From an uncultured Bacillaceae bacterium (GTDB lineage Bacteria; Bacillota; Bacilli; Caldalkalibacillales; Caldalkalibacillaceae): DNA of 5,710 bases. Each line of letters opens with the position of its first letter. The first letter of the stretch is position 1. The stretch lies in contig CALBTX010000009.1 in NCBI GenBank assembly GCA_937967685.1, forward strand, positions 1 to 5,710. Direction: 5' to 3'. The position numbers and the translations under genes were made by a program. Positions 1 through 5,584 of the stretch are shown in pieces. The notes under the pieces are model-generated. The model did no database searches, was not told where the DNA came from, and worked only from the letters and a program-made list of their open reading frames with translations.

Positions 1-102
1 CTGTTCACACATCCACTGAAACATCGACATCATAGGATCTTGCTCAGACATGAATTGAAGTAGCATTTGTTCTAGAGATACATTAGAATTCGGGTAAGCC
101 AT
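1..102 (-). CDS. IS256-family (mutator-type) transposase, N-terminal 34 residues only
   Basis: Reading leftwards from the ATG at 102-100 gives 34 residues, starting MAYPNSNVSLEQMLLQF and continuing with a Met-rich stretch (DPMMSMF) into MCEQ at the window edge. In IS256-type DDE transposases a short N-terminal helix of this kind precedes the DNA-binding region, and I recognise it as that family. The catalytic DDE core would lie outside the window. The start is well supported: AAAGGAG lies at 119-113, eight to ten bases upstream. The start codon and the GGAG both lie in the long inverted repeat described at 96-159, which may limit translation. Whether the gene is intact cannot be seen. Confidence 0.7.
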   Translation of the reverse strand, partial: MAYPNSNVSLEQMLLQFMSEQDPMMSMFQWMCEQ

Positions 103-159
103 CGTTTTCGCTCCTTTGGGTTTGCTCGACACGTACATTTTCGGAGTTGACGATGGCTT
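96..159 (-). promoter_or_regulatory. Inverted repeat that can bury the transposase start codon and ribosome binding site
   Basis: AAGCCATCGT at 96-105 is perfectly complementary to ACGATGGCTT at 150-159. Inside this 10-bp stem, CTCC at 111-114 can pair with GGAG at 143-146. In a leftward transcript, the AUG of the transposase lies in the outer stem and the GGAG of its ribosome binding site lies in the inner one. Such a structure would block initiation on transcripts that enter the element from outside. This fold-back inhibition is known for IS10 and IS50; that it acts here is inference. The pairing itself is read directly from the sequence. Confidence 0.6.
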
Positions 160-211
160 TTTCCTTTATTCTCTTTTTGCGAACTTAATTATACTTGATC
201 CGGGCGGAGTC

Positions 212-508
212 TGTGTTAACTAAAAATGCATACCTGTTCAAAGACGAAATCATCAATAGGCAAAATGATCTGAACAAAAAATCAGAGCCGAGATACACGG
301 AGGAAAGACGAATGACCGGTTCTTTGAGGCTTTTTTTGTACATTCATGCAAAAGGATCTAGGTGATCATCTTTCGGAGTATTACTTATCGTTTTGTATCC
401 ATTGGTATATAAGGAAAATTAGTACTTCACTTGGTTTAGCCTCACTAATACTGTTGAATGAACGAATGGTTATTTTGACTAAATTGTACAGTTCGATATG
501 AAGGGAGA
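212..508. other. Intergenic stretch without a recognisable gene
   Basis: This AT-rich stretch lies between the IS256-type end and the small membrane protein. Apart from a possible 17-codon ORF at 312-365, both strands are broken by stops. No convincing sigma-A promoter for the membrane protein was found. TTGACT at 475-480 has no -10 box at a usable distance. The T-run at 333-339 lacks a good stem directly before it, so I do not call a terminator. It may be flanking DNA eroded since IS insertion. Confidence 0.5.
312..365 (+). CDS. Possible 17-residue peptide ORF
   Basis: ATG at 312 is preceded by a strong ribosome binding site (GGAGG at 299-303, eight bases upstream) and reads MTGSLRLFLYIHAKGSR before TGA. 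The peptide has a short hydrophobic centre (LRLFLYI). It has no recognisable family and could be a leader peptide, a remnant of a larger gene, or chance. The only support is the good spacing of the ribosome binding site. Confidence 0.15.
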   Translation: MTGSLRLFLYIHAKGSR

Positions 509-514
509 ATGTCA

Positions 515-835
515 ATGTTAATATCGACTTTGTTGAGTTTGGGAAGTCTGCTACTTGGACTTATTGCATGGATTGTTCCGTTTTTAGCTATGAAACATGC
601 CAGAAAGAGTGCAGTGAAAATTTGCTCTTTCGTTATTGTTAGTTTCAGTGCTTGTGTAGCATCACTGTGCTTGCAACTGTTCGAAATTAATCATAGAGTA
701 CAAATTCAAGATTGGTCGGCACTCATGGATACAATCGGCACGTTAATATGGGTTGCCGTAATGCTAGCTGTCATAACCTTTATACTTAATATAATGGTGT
801 TAGTTATATGCTACGAAAAAGAAACAACAATTTGA
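515..835 (+). CDS. Small three-helix membrane protein of unknown function
   Basis: The predicted protein has 106 residues. It has three hydrophobic segments at about residues 3-25, 36-56 and 75-98, joined by a basic loop (KHARKSAVK) and a polar loop containing the motif NHRVQIQDWSALMD. It ends in a short charged tail (YEKETTI). I chose the ATG at 515 over the in-frame ATG at 509 because GGGAG at 503-507 lies seven bases before 515 but only one before 509. It resembles small membrane proteins of Bacillus relatives that share a conserved EDWSALMD-like loop and are sometimes labelled cytochrome c oxidase subunit-like. That label is from memory and I would not transfer a function. It appears intact, monocistronic and flanked by IS debris on both sides. 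Confidence 0.75.
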   Translation: MLISTLLSLGSLLLGLIAWIVPFLAMKHARKSAVKICSFVIVSFSACVASLCLQLFEINHRVQIQDWSALMDTIGTLIWVAVMLAVITFILNIMVLVICYEKETTI

Positions 836-1001
836 TAACCTGCTATATAAAATTCCTATTTCATGCTACAAAACAAGGAACAGAACTAACCCGTCCTGTT
901 GCACATGACGAAGACGATGTACACTATATTATGTGCAATAAATACAGGCATTCAGATAGAGGAATTATGGCTGAATAGTGTATGTTAGGGTGTGCTGAAC
1001 A

Positions 1002-1019
1002 AATCACTGCACAGTGATT
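1002..1019. repeat. 18-bp palindrome at the tail of the IS5-type remnant
   Basis: AATCACTG at 1002-1009 and CAGTGATT at 1012-1019 form a perfect inverted repeat separated by CA. It overlaps the last codons and stop (1006-1004) of the original minus-strand transposase frame. It lacks a T-run, so it is not a standard intrinsic terminator. A role as part of the IS end or as a terminator-like hairpin is possible but unproven. Confidence 0.5.
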
Positions 1020-2269
1020 GAACGCCTAGATTCTTGCAACATCCATTTGAAAAACAAAGAAAAAAGAAGGCGCAACTTGTGTCCCAGGTTCATGACCAGA
1101 AATTGCATAGCAATGACGGTCTCACCTGTCTGTTGAAGACGTGCTTGAATAAGCCCTAGACCGTAACCGCGCTTGCCTTCACCGAATTTTCCTTCGATAG
1201 CATTGCGTTCTGAAGCATCTTATTGGGCTAACTGTTTCTGTTGGGCTTGTTCGTGTTTTGGTGGTCTTCCAAGTCTGGGTCCGCTCAGCCGAATGTTTCG
1301 TTTTTTGCAGTATCGGAGGTTCTCGCGGTTGCGGTAGATCTTATCAGCCAAAACAGCTTCAGGGTAACAGCCATGTCGCTCGTAATAGGCTTCTACTGAT
1401 TGCTGTAAGGTGCTCGCCTCATTGTAAGCATCCCACTGGAGGTCTTCGATCAGGGCATAGCCGTTCACGAGACTGACGGCCACTTTGGCACCGAATTCCA
1501 CGTTGGCATTGGTTTTGCCACGAACAATAGGGCGGAAATGAGGTTGGGAAATGCTCACAATCCGGTCATCGATGCGCTTAGACTTTCTTTCATACATCTC
1601 TTTCTGTTGACGATACAATTCATGGATCACCAGAAGCTGTTTGTATTGTTGCTTGTTAAGCCGATCAAGGCTGCTTTGTTCCGCAAGTTTGGTCATGTGT
1701 ATTAAATCTCGCTTCATGAACCGAAGTTGTTGACCGATGGCTTGACGGACTTTGCTTGCACCGGGGCGCTTTTTCTTGGCGACACTTAGATAAGCATGTC
1801 GTGCTTTCCAGCGATAGGTACGTGGTTTCCGTTTCTGGCTACGGAAGGGAGCATGCAATAGATCAATCATGCCTTCCAGCTTTTCCCGAGCTTCATTGAG
1901 TAAGGACAGGTCCGTTGGGTAGGCAATGTCCGCCGGTGCACAAGTGGCATCCAGTAACCATTTCCCTTTGTTGGGTGTTGATTCAGTTGATTCCCGGCTA
2001 GACTCGGTTTCGTCCGTAGCGTCTTGGGGTGGTTCACCATCATCGTGGCTTCCGTCATTGTGATCATCCTGTTGCTGTTCTTCCATGACGATCCATTCGT
2101 TGATCTGGTTGATGGCTTTTCTGTTCAATCTTTTGCGAAAATGCGACATGAGCGAGTGATGGAAGGGGGCTTCTTCCTGAAAAGCAGGAAGACCGATGAA
2201 GTAAATGAGATACGGGTTCTCCTTGATTTGCTCGACCGTTTCCCGGTCACTCGTACCTAAACGTTCTTC
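1004..2269 (-). pseudogene. IS5-type DDE transposase, 5'-truncated and with an in-frame stop
   Basis: The frame reads leftwards from the junction at about 2269 (EERLGTSDRETVEQIKENPY, then a YFIGLPAF motif) through an internal ATG at 2149 to TAA at 1222-1220. It then continues in the same frame (DASERNAIEGKFGEGKRGYG) to TGA at 1006-1004. The first catalytic Asp is in WLLDATCAPADIAYPTD (codon 1951-1949), followed by a basic, helical insertion. The second Asp is in VLADKIYRN (1345-1343). The catalytic Glu is in NAIEGKF (1195-1193) within an R-3-E-6-K signature, downstream of the stop. The stop is one transition from CAA (Gln). The first roughly 70 residues usual for the family are missing. With no start, no N-terminus and no catalytic Glu in the first open frame, it should be inactive. 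Family assignment is by motif and memory. Confidence 0.85.
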
Positions 2270-2274
2270 GGGAA

Positions 2275-2706
2275 TGGCTGGCGATCTTAAGCACGGACTC
2301 TACGTTAACAGAAAAGGAAATCATCCAGACCTACGGTATACGTTGGGATATTGAAGTGTTTTTCAAATGTACCAAAAGCCTGTTGCGTCTTCAAAAAGAT
2401 GTGCAAGGTCGTTATTACGATGCCATGGTCAGTCATACCACCATTGTTTTCACTCGCTATATCGTCCTCGCCTGGCAACACCGCTGTAGTTCAGATGACC
2501 GCACATTAGGAGGCCTTTTCTACGAATTATGCGATGAAATCCATGAACTGGACTGGGCGATTGCCCTGCAACAACTCATTGAATTGTTGATGGATGTGAT
2601 GCACAAGACAAGTAAGAAGATCACAAATCTAATCAAGAGTCAACTACAACAATGGATCGATGGATTACCCTTGTACATCAAGGCTTATTTGCCGAATTTG
2701 ACCTGA
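2275..2706 (+). pseudogene. IS4-family transposase, C-terminal remnant
   Basis: The open frame starts at the junction (WLAILSTDSTLTEKEII) and ends at TGA 2704-2706. It contains the complete IS4-family YREK signature, Y-2-R-3-E-6-K, as YGIRWDIEVFFKCTK. The catalytic Glu is codon 2353-2355. After it come a hydrophobic beta strand (MVSHTTIVFTRYIVLAW) and a helical C-terminal tail (NRCSSDDRT-like motif, then LQQLIELLMDV). About two thirds of a typical IS4-family protein is missing, including the first two catalytic Asp residues, so it cannot be active. The GTG at 2356 and ATG codons further in lack ribosome binding sites. It lies head to head with the IS5-type remnant and directly upstream of the permease fragment. 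Confidence 0.85.
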
Positions 2707-2719
2707 GAAAGTTGAGTTA

Positions 2720-3238
2720 CTTATATTTATTATTTTGGCTCAAGTCACGTCTAATCTGTCTTTCAATATTTTGCCCCCGGCACTGATCATGCGAGATATG
2801 TTCAAGTTTAAATTCGGTACAGGGGTCATTATTACGGGAATATTGGCTTGTGTCAGTGCACCATGGGTTTTATTTACCAGCGAATGGTTTTTCACCTTTC
2901 AGAATGTGTATTCATCTTTCCTAGGCCCCATTCTGGGAATTATGTTGGCGGATTTTTGGATCTTCCGCAAAAGGCAATTAAAGCTCGCTCATTTTTATAA
3001 AGAAGACAGCAAGGCATTCCAGTTTTATAAAGGGGTGAGTCCGGCCGCTTATATCGCCATGTTTGTCGGCGCAGCGCTTGCTTTCTCGTTTCTGGATGTC
3101 GCTTGGTTAATCGGTTTACCGAGCGCCTTTATGATCTATTGTGTGCTCAAATGGATCGGCATGGAAAAGAAATACGAATTACAGGAAAAATCGTCTGCTC
3201 GGACAACGGATAGTTCCAATACGCTCAACATTGACTAA
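2720..3238 (+). pseudogene. NCS1-family nucleobase permease, C-terminal remnant
   Basis: The frame is open from 2702 and reads LIFIILAQVTSNLSFNILPP, followed by four membrane segments: TGVIITGILACVSAPW, a long one through SSFLGPILGIMLADFWIF, AAYIAMFVGAALAFSFL and WLIGLPSAFMIYCVLKW. A soluble tail with KYELQEKSS follows. The Asn-rich helix, the GVIITG segment and the GPILGIMLADFW motif fit the last third of nucleobase:cation symporter-1 proteins, which import allantoin, uracil, cytosine or hydantoins. A complete member has about 12 helices and 450-500 residues; here about 170 remain. The TTG at 2735 is only the first start-like codon and has no ribosome binding site. The 5' part was evidently lost when the IS4-type element inserted. 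The substrate cannot be told; the nearby PucR protein suggests a purine or allantoin. The gene ends 21 bp before the convergent CobW-type remnant. Confidence 0.8.
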
Positions 3239-3259
3239 ATCTTAAAAACGATTTGGGTG

Positions 3260-3600
3260 TCAAAGGCGTACATCTAATGCCATCAATTTCGGCTGTGATC
3301 CCAGGAATTCTTGAAAGGCACGCAAGGAACGGAGGATATCATCTGCTTCGATGCCATTTGTAATGAAGATCATTCGGGAGCGGCGGTCTTCGTCCGGCCA
3401 GTCTTGAAGATGAGCCGGCGGATGGATAATATGTTGGACGCCGTTGAGCACCACCGGTCCTTTTTCTCCCACATTAATCAGACCTTTGACACGAAGCACA
3501 TCTTCACCTCTGGCATGCAACAACATGCTTAACCATAGTCCGAAAGCCGTCCAATCCAACGGTTGATCAAACATAAACGAAACCGTGCGAATGTTACGTG
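3260..3600 (-). pseudogene. CobW/G3E GTPase-family protein, C-terminal domain remnant
   Basis: The recognisable part starts at about 3600 with NIRTVSFMFDQPLDWTAFGL and continues through WLSMLLHARGEDVLRVKGL, then INVGEKGPVVLNGVQHIIHP, PPAHLQDWPDEDRRSRMIF and ITNGIEADDILRSLRAF to TGA at 3262-3260. This matches the CobW C-terminal domain, with its RVKGL, GVQH, HPP and WP-D-D-RSR motifs. In G3E GTPases (YjiA, CobW, P47K types) this domain follows a GTPase domain with GxxGxGKTT and a CxxC metal site. That N-terminal part, about 250-300 residues, is absent. The open frame continues to 3784, but those residues (60 or so) look unlike CobW, start only at TTG without a ribosome binding site, and oppose a plus-strand ORF. 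Intact relatives deliver metal to enzymes. It is downstream of and co-oriented with the PucR gene, but with over 230 bp between. Confidence 0.75.
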
Positions 3601-3603
3601 CTA

Positions 3604-3753
3604 ATGAAATATTGGTATCTAAACAAGCATAAACAAGCCGAAATCGAATCAAATTATTCCGAGCAGTTTTTGGGTACGACGGTTGGCAGAGATTGGGAAA
3701 TCCCATATGATGACAGCGGATCCGAAGGGGTGGAGCGTACCGTGACAAGTTAA
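3604..3753 (+). CDS. Unrecognised 49-residue ORF, possibly the head of a frameshifted gene
   Basis: ATG at 3604 opens a frame reading MKYWYLNKHKQAEIESNY, then SEQFLGTTVGRDWEIPYDD and SGSEGVERTVTS before TAA at 3751-3753. The composition is protein-like, rich in Glu, Asp, Gln and Lys, without the odd residue mix of the opposite-strand frame. A continuation in a neighbouring frame, QVKRQVKRIKRMQRMAYKLL and on to the stop at about 3857, is strongly basic and helical, so a one-base shift near 3748 could join them. I do not recognise the family. There is no clear ribosome binding site before 3604, so it may be an internal piece that lost its true start. It begins exactly where CobW similarity on the other strand ends, which supports a junction near 3600. 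Confidence 0.3.
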   Translation: MKYWYLNKHKQAEIESNYSEQFLGTTVGRDWEIPYDDSGSEGVERTVTS

Positions 3754-3764
3754 ACGACAAGTAA

Positions 3765-3789
3765 AACGGATTAAACGGATGCAACGGAT
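3765..3789. repeat. Short 9-bp periodic repeat, three copies
   Basis: AACGGAT occurs at 3765-3771, 3774-3780 and 3783-3789, exactly nine bases apart, with two variable bases between copies (TTAAACGGATGC). The period is a multiple of three, so in the frame continuing from the short ORF it gives a repeated basic tripeptide (RIKRMQRM). It could be a small slippage expansion in a coding region or simply an AT-poor patch. Confidence 0.55.
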
Positions 3790-3838
3790 GGCATACAAAT
3801 TATTGAGCAAGATGGATCGGGGCAGCATTCATCATTCT

Positions 3839-5497
3839 TCATGTCCTTTGCGCTAATTCATATGCGGTGATGGCGACTTCAATGGGCAGACGGTTTTTCG
3901 GGGACGTGCAATCCATCTCTAACAACCCATTGATTTTTGATAAACGATGATATAAAGTTTGCCTGGCGATGTGCAATTCTTGAGCAGCGGCATGTTTTGA
4001 ACAATTTTGCTGCAAGTATACTTTTAATGTGTGCAGCAATTCTCCATTCTTGTCTTGGTCATACCTGATCAGCGCGCCGATATAATCCTCAATAAAGGCC
4101 TGGATGACTTCCAGGTCTTCGATATTTAACAGCAGTCTGTAAATGCCAATATCTTGGTAGAACAGGCTGACATTCGTTAAGTTCAAGTCGATTAGATGCA
4201 AGACTTGTTGGGCTTCATTGTAACTGAGATGGGCATCGGTCAACATGGTATAGGGTCGGCCGACGCCAACATTCAGTTGATAGGAGTGATGCGAGTCCTT
4301 TTGCATGTTTTTTAAAGATTGGAAAATCTGCTGCAACCGTCCTTTTTGAGAAGCTTTCGTTTTTGTATCCACCGCCAAAATAATCAGTTGGTTTTCTTTG
4401 GTGGTGATCAATGGATAGAAGCCGAACTTTTCAAACAGATGACGCACCAAAAGGGAGGTTTGATAACGGGTCGACTCCCATTCATCTTCATCCAAGTGTC
4501 TCGTTTGGTCGTCTGTACGAATCATTTTGATAATGCAGACGTGGTACGGAGATTGTCTGATATGCCTGTACACTTGTCCCAATAAACTTGCCGCTTGATT
4601 TTCCGAGTGAATTCGGTGATGGATCAGGTCGTCGACCCAGACATGTTCGGCGTGAAGTTTACGTTCTTCTGTATACAGCCTGCGCAACAAATCTTGGGCG
4701 ATGGCCAGTGCCGCCCGGTCGAGGACAAGAACATTAAACTCTTCTTGGACCCGCTCTTTAAACATCAGTACAAGAATGCCCCAAGTCTTTCCCATGCCCT
4801 CAACGGATTGAAAGAGCCGCTCCTGTTTGCTTTCCTGATCGGTCCAACGCAAGGTCGCGTTTTTTTTCTCTCTGTTTAATTGAGCATATTGAGCAAGTAA
4901 CTGTTGTTTCACCTTTTCCTGATTTTCATTTTTCATTGGAGGGACAAACTGTGCTGTTCCTTGGACAGGGATATAGACAACTTGGGCTCCCGTACTCGTG
5001 TGTAACAGTTTTAAGATTTGGTGGGTCCCTTGTGCACCAAGGGTCAGTTTGTGAAATTCCCTGGATAGGCTGTCCAATTTTTGCAGCGTTTGATGGTGCC
5101 GGTTAATAATCAAGGAGTGCAAATCTTGGGTGATATCCACGAAGCGAACCACTTCGCGAAATACGATCAGCGGGAAGTGATGCTCATTGGCCATATCGAT
5201 CATTTCCTCTTTGACCCCGTCAATGTAATCTCCTAATTCCAGACATAAACAGGATGCGCCGTGAGCAATCAGCTTTTTCAAATAATAAGTTTCAGAAAAC
5301 TGTCCCTCTCGTAAGCCGACGCCTGTGGAAAGAATCATCTCTTGTCCATGAATGAGCGTATCAAAATGAGTCACTTCCAACACATGCACCCAGCGAATCG
5401 GTCTGTCCAAACCTTGTTTTCCGGCAACAACCTCCGCTTTATCAAAATGTGGTCTCTGTAAGACATCTTTGACGGTTAAAACATGATTCGATTGCAT
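3839..5497 (-). CDS. PucR-family transcriptional regulator (purine-catabolism type)
   Basis: The protein has 552 residues, close to the family norm of about 530, and appears intact. Residues about 7-130 form the N-terminal PucR domain (LTVKDVLQRPHF, GLDRPIRWVHVLEVTHF, EMILSTGVGLREGQ, and GASCLCLELGDYIDGV). A linker and sensory region at about 150-290 follow. A GGDEF-like region at about 295-420 ends with LNVGVGRPYTMLTDAHLSYN. The C-terminal helix-turn-helix spans about 482-552 (LLHTLKVYLQQNCSKHAAA, HIARQTLYHRLSKINGLL). The ATG at 5497 was chosen over an upstream in-frame ATG at 5563 because AAGGAG at 5511-5506 is eight bases ahead of it, and the extra residues come from a tandem duplication. 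In Bacillus subtilis PucR activates purine-degradation genes in response to an effector such as allantoin-type metabolites. The truncated nucleobase permease nearby fits that role; the actual targets and effector here are inference. No gene follows it closely. Confidence 0.88.
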   Translation of the reverse strand: MQSNHVLTVKDVLQRPHFDKAEVVAGKQGLDRPIRWVHVLEVTHFDTLIHGQEMILSTGVGLREGQFSETYYLKKLIAHGASCLCLELGDYIDGVKEEMIDMANEHHFPLIVFREVVRFVDITQDLHSLIINRHHQTLQKLDSLSREFHKLTLGAQGTHQILKLLHTSTGAQVVYIPVQGTAQFVPPMKNENQEKVKQQLLAQYAQLNREKKNATLRWTDQESKQERLFQSVEGMGKTWGILVLMFKERVQEEFNVLVLDRAALAIAQDLLRRLYTEERKLHAEHVWVDDLIHHRIHSENQAASLLGQVYRHIRQSPYHVCIIKMIRTDDQTRHLDEDEWESTRYQTSLLVRHLFEKFGFYPLITTKENQLIILAVDTKTKASQKGRLQQIFQSLKNMQKDSHHSYQLNVGVGRPYTMLTDAHLSYNEAQQVLHLIDLNLTNVSLFYQDIGIYRLLLNIEDLEVIQAFIEDYIGALIRYDQDKNGELLHTLKVYLQQNCSKHAAAQELHIARQTLYHRLSKINGLLEMDCTSPKNRLPIEVAITAYELAQRT

Positions 5498-5505
5498 CTG
5501 ATCAA

Positions 5506-5511
5506 CTCCTT
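5506..5511 (-). promoter_or_regulatory. Ribosome binding site of the PucR-family gene
   Basis: On the minus strand, AAGGAG lies eight bases before the ATG at 5497-5495. It decides the start and rules out the ATG at 5563 as the main start, since that one has no comparable site upstream. Confidence 0.75.
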
Positions 5512-5557
5512 GTTTGTGTATGAGTTGCGTCAAGGTTTGTGTATGAGTTGCGTCAAG
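5512..5557. repeat. Perfect 23-bp tandem duplication in the regulator's leader
   Basis: The 23-bp unit at 5512-5534 (starts GTTTGTGTATG, ends GTTGCGTCAAG on the plus strand) is repeated without change at 5535-5557. On the minus strand each unit begins CTTGACG. The duplication lies in the untranslated leader just upstream of the ribosome binding site. Because 23 is not a multiple of three it makes the upstream open extension noncoding in character. Perfect identity suggests a recent duplication, or two adjacent protein sites. Confidence 0.9.
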
Positions 5558-5558
5558 A

Positions 5559-5584
5559 CTCATAAAGTTTAATCACTTTGTCAA
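5559..5584 (-). promoter_or_regulatory. Weak candidate promoter for the PucR-family gene
   Basis: On the minus strand a consensus TTGACA (5584-5579) is followed by TATGAG (5564-5559), but the spacer is only 14 bases rather than 16-18. PucR-type regulators often act near their own or divergent promoters, so a factor-dependent promoter is possible. The assignment is tentative. Confidence 0.2.

Larger units (their letters stand above)
1..211 (-). mobile_element. End of an IS256-family insertion sequence, running off the left edge
   Basis: This is the transposase-start end of an IS256-family element. It holds the transposase start (see the CDS entry), about 108 bp of leader, and a terminal stretch at roughly 186-211. 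Read on the minus strand, that stretch contains a TATAAT core (193-188) set in GTATAATT, which resembles IS256-type terminal inverted repeats. The outer boundary at about 211 is estimated, because the other end of the element is outside the window and the inverted repeats cannot be paired. No target duplication can be checked for the same reason. The family call rests mainly on the transposase N-terminus and is recognition from memory, not a search. Confidence 0.6.
988..2716. mobile_element. Two fused, decayed IS remnants (IS5-type, then IS4-type), head to head
   Basis: This block holds a minus-strand IS5-type transposase and a plus-strand IS4-type transposase whose 5' ends meet near 2267-2277. 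Neither has an N-terminal region or the IS end that should precede it. A single deletion, or insertion followed by deletion, is the simplest explanation. The left boundary is a guess from the sequence just beyond the IS5-type stop (GGGTGTGCTGAAC at 988-1000). The right boundary is placed just after the IS4-type stop, near GAAAGTTGAG at 2707-2716, which may be part of its terminal repeat. Neither boundary is confirmed by a matching inverted repeat or target duplication. Confidence 0.55.

Noticed and set aside
285..341. AGAGCCG and CGGTTCT around the 17-codon ORF, followed by a T-run, looked like a terminator or riboswitch.
   Set aside because: The loop is about 26 bases, one pair is a wobble, the T-run is not adjacent to the stem, and no riboswitch consensus that I know fits.
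350..365. AAAAGGATCTAGGTGA matches a 16-base stretch near the pBR322/pUC replication origin, as I remember it.
   Set aside because: The bases on both sides do not match the vector, so contamination or a vector-derived origin is unlikely; a chance match of this length is possible.
899..938. Inverted repeat TTGCACAT / ATGTGCAA downstream of the membrane protein gene as a terminator.
   Set aside because: The 24-base loop is long and no T-run follows on either strand.
905..988. A 27-codon plus-strand ORF starting MTKTMYTILCAI.
   Set aside because: It has no ribosome binding site and no recognisable similarity.
1258..1476. Plus-strand 72-codon ORF opposite the IS5-type transposase, and similar ORFs at 1867-2067 (minus) and 2024-2260 (plus).
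   Set aside because: They are opposite or alternate frames of the transposase, which has clear family motifs in its own frame.
3601..3784. N-terminal extension of the CobW-type frame to a TTG at 3784.
   Set aside because: No ribosome binding site, residues unlike the family, and a better coding candidate on the opposite strand.
3649..3828. Minus-strand 59-codon ORF starting at the ATG at 3828-3826.
   Set aside because: Cys- and Arg-rich composition typical of a shadow frame, no ribosome binding site, and no recognisable family.
4319..4879. Two plus-strand ORFs inside the regulator gene.
   Set aside because: They lie antisense to a full-length PucR-family gene whose domains are clear.
5498..5563. 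Upstream ATG at 5563 as the start of the PucR-family protein.
   Set aside because: The extra 22 residues are encoded by the tandem duplication, and the ATG at 5497 has the proper ribosome binding site.
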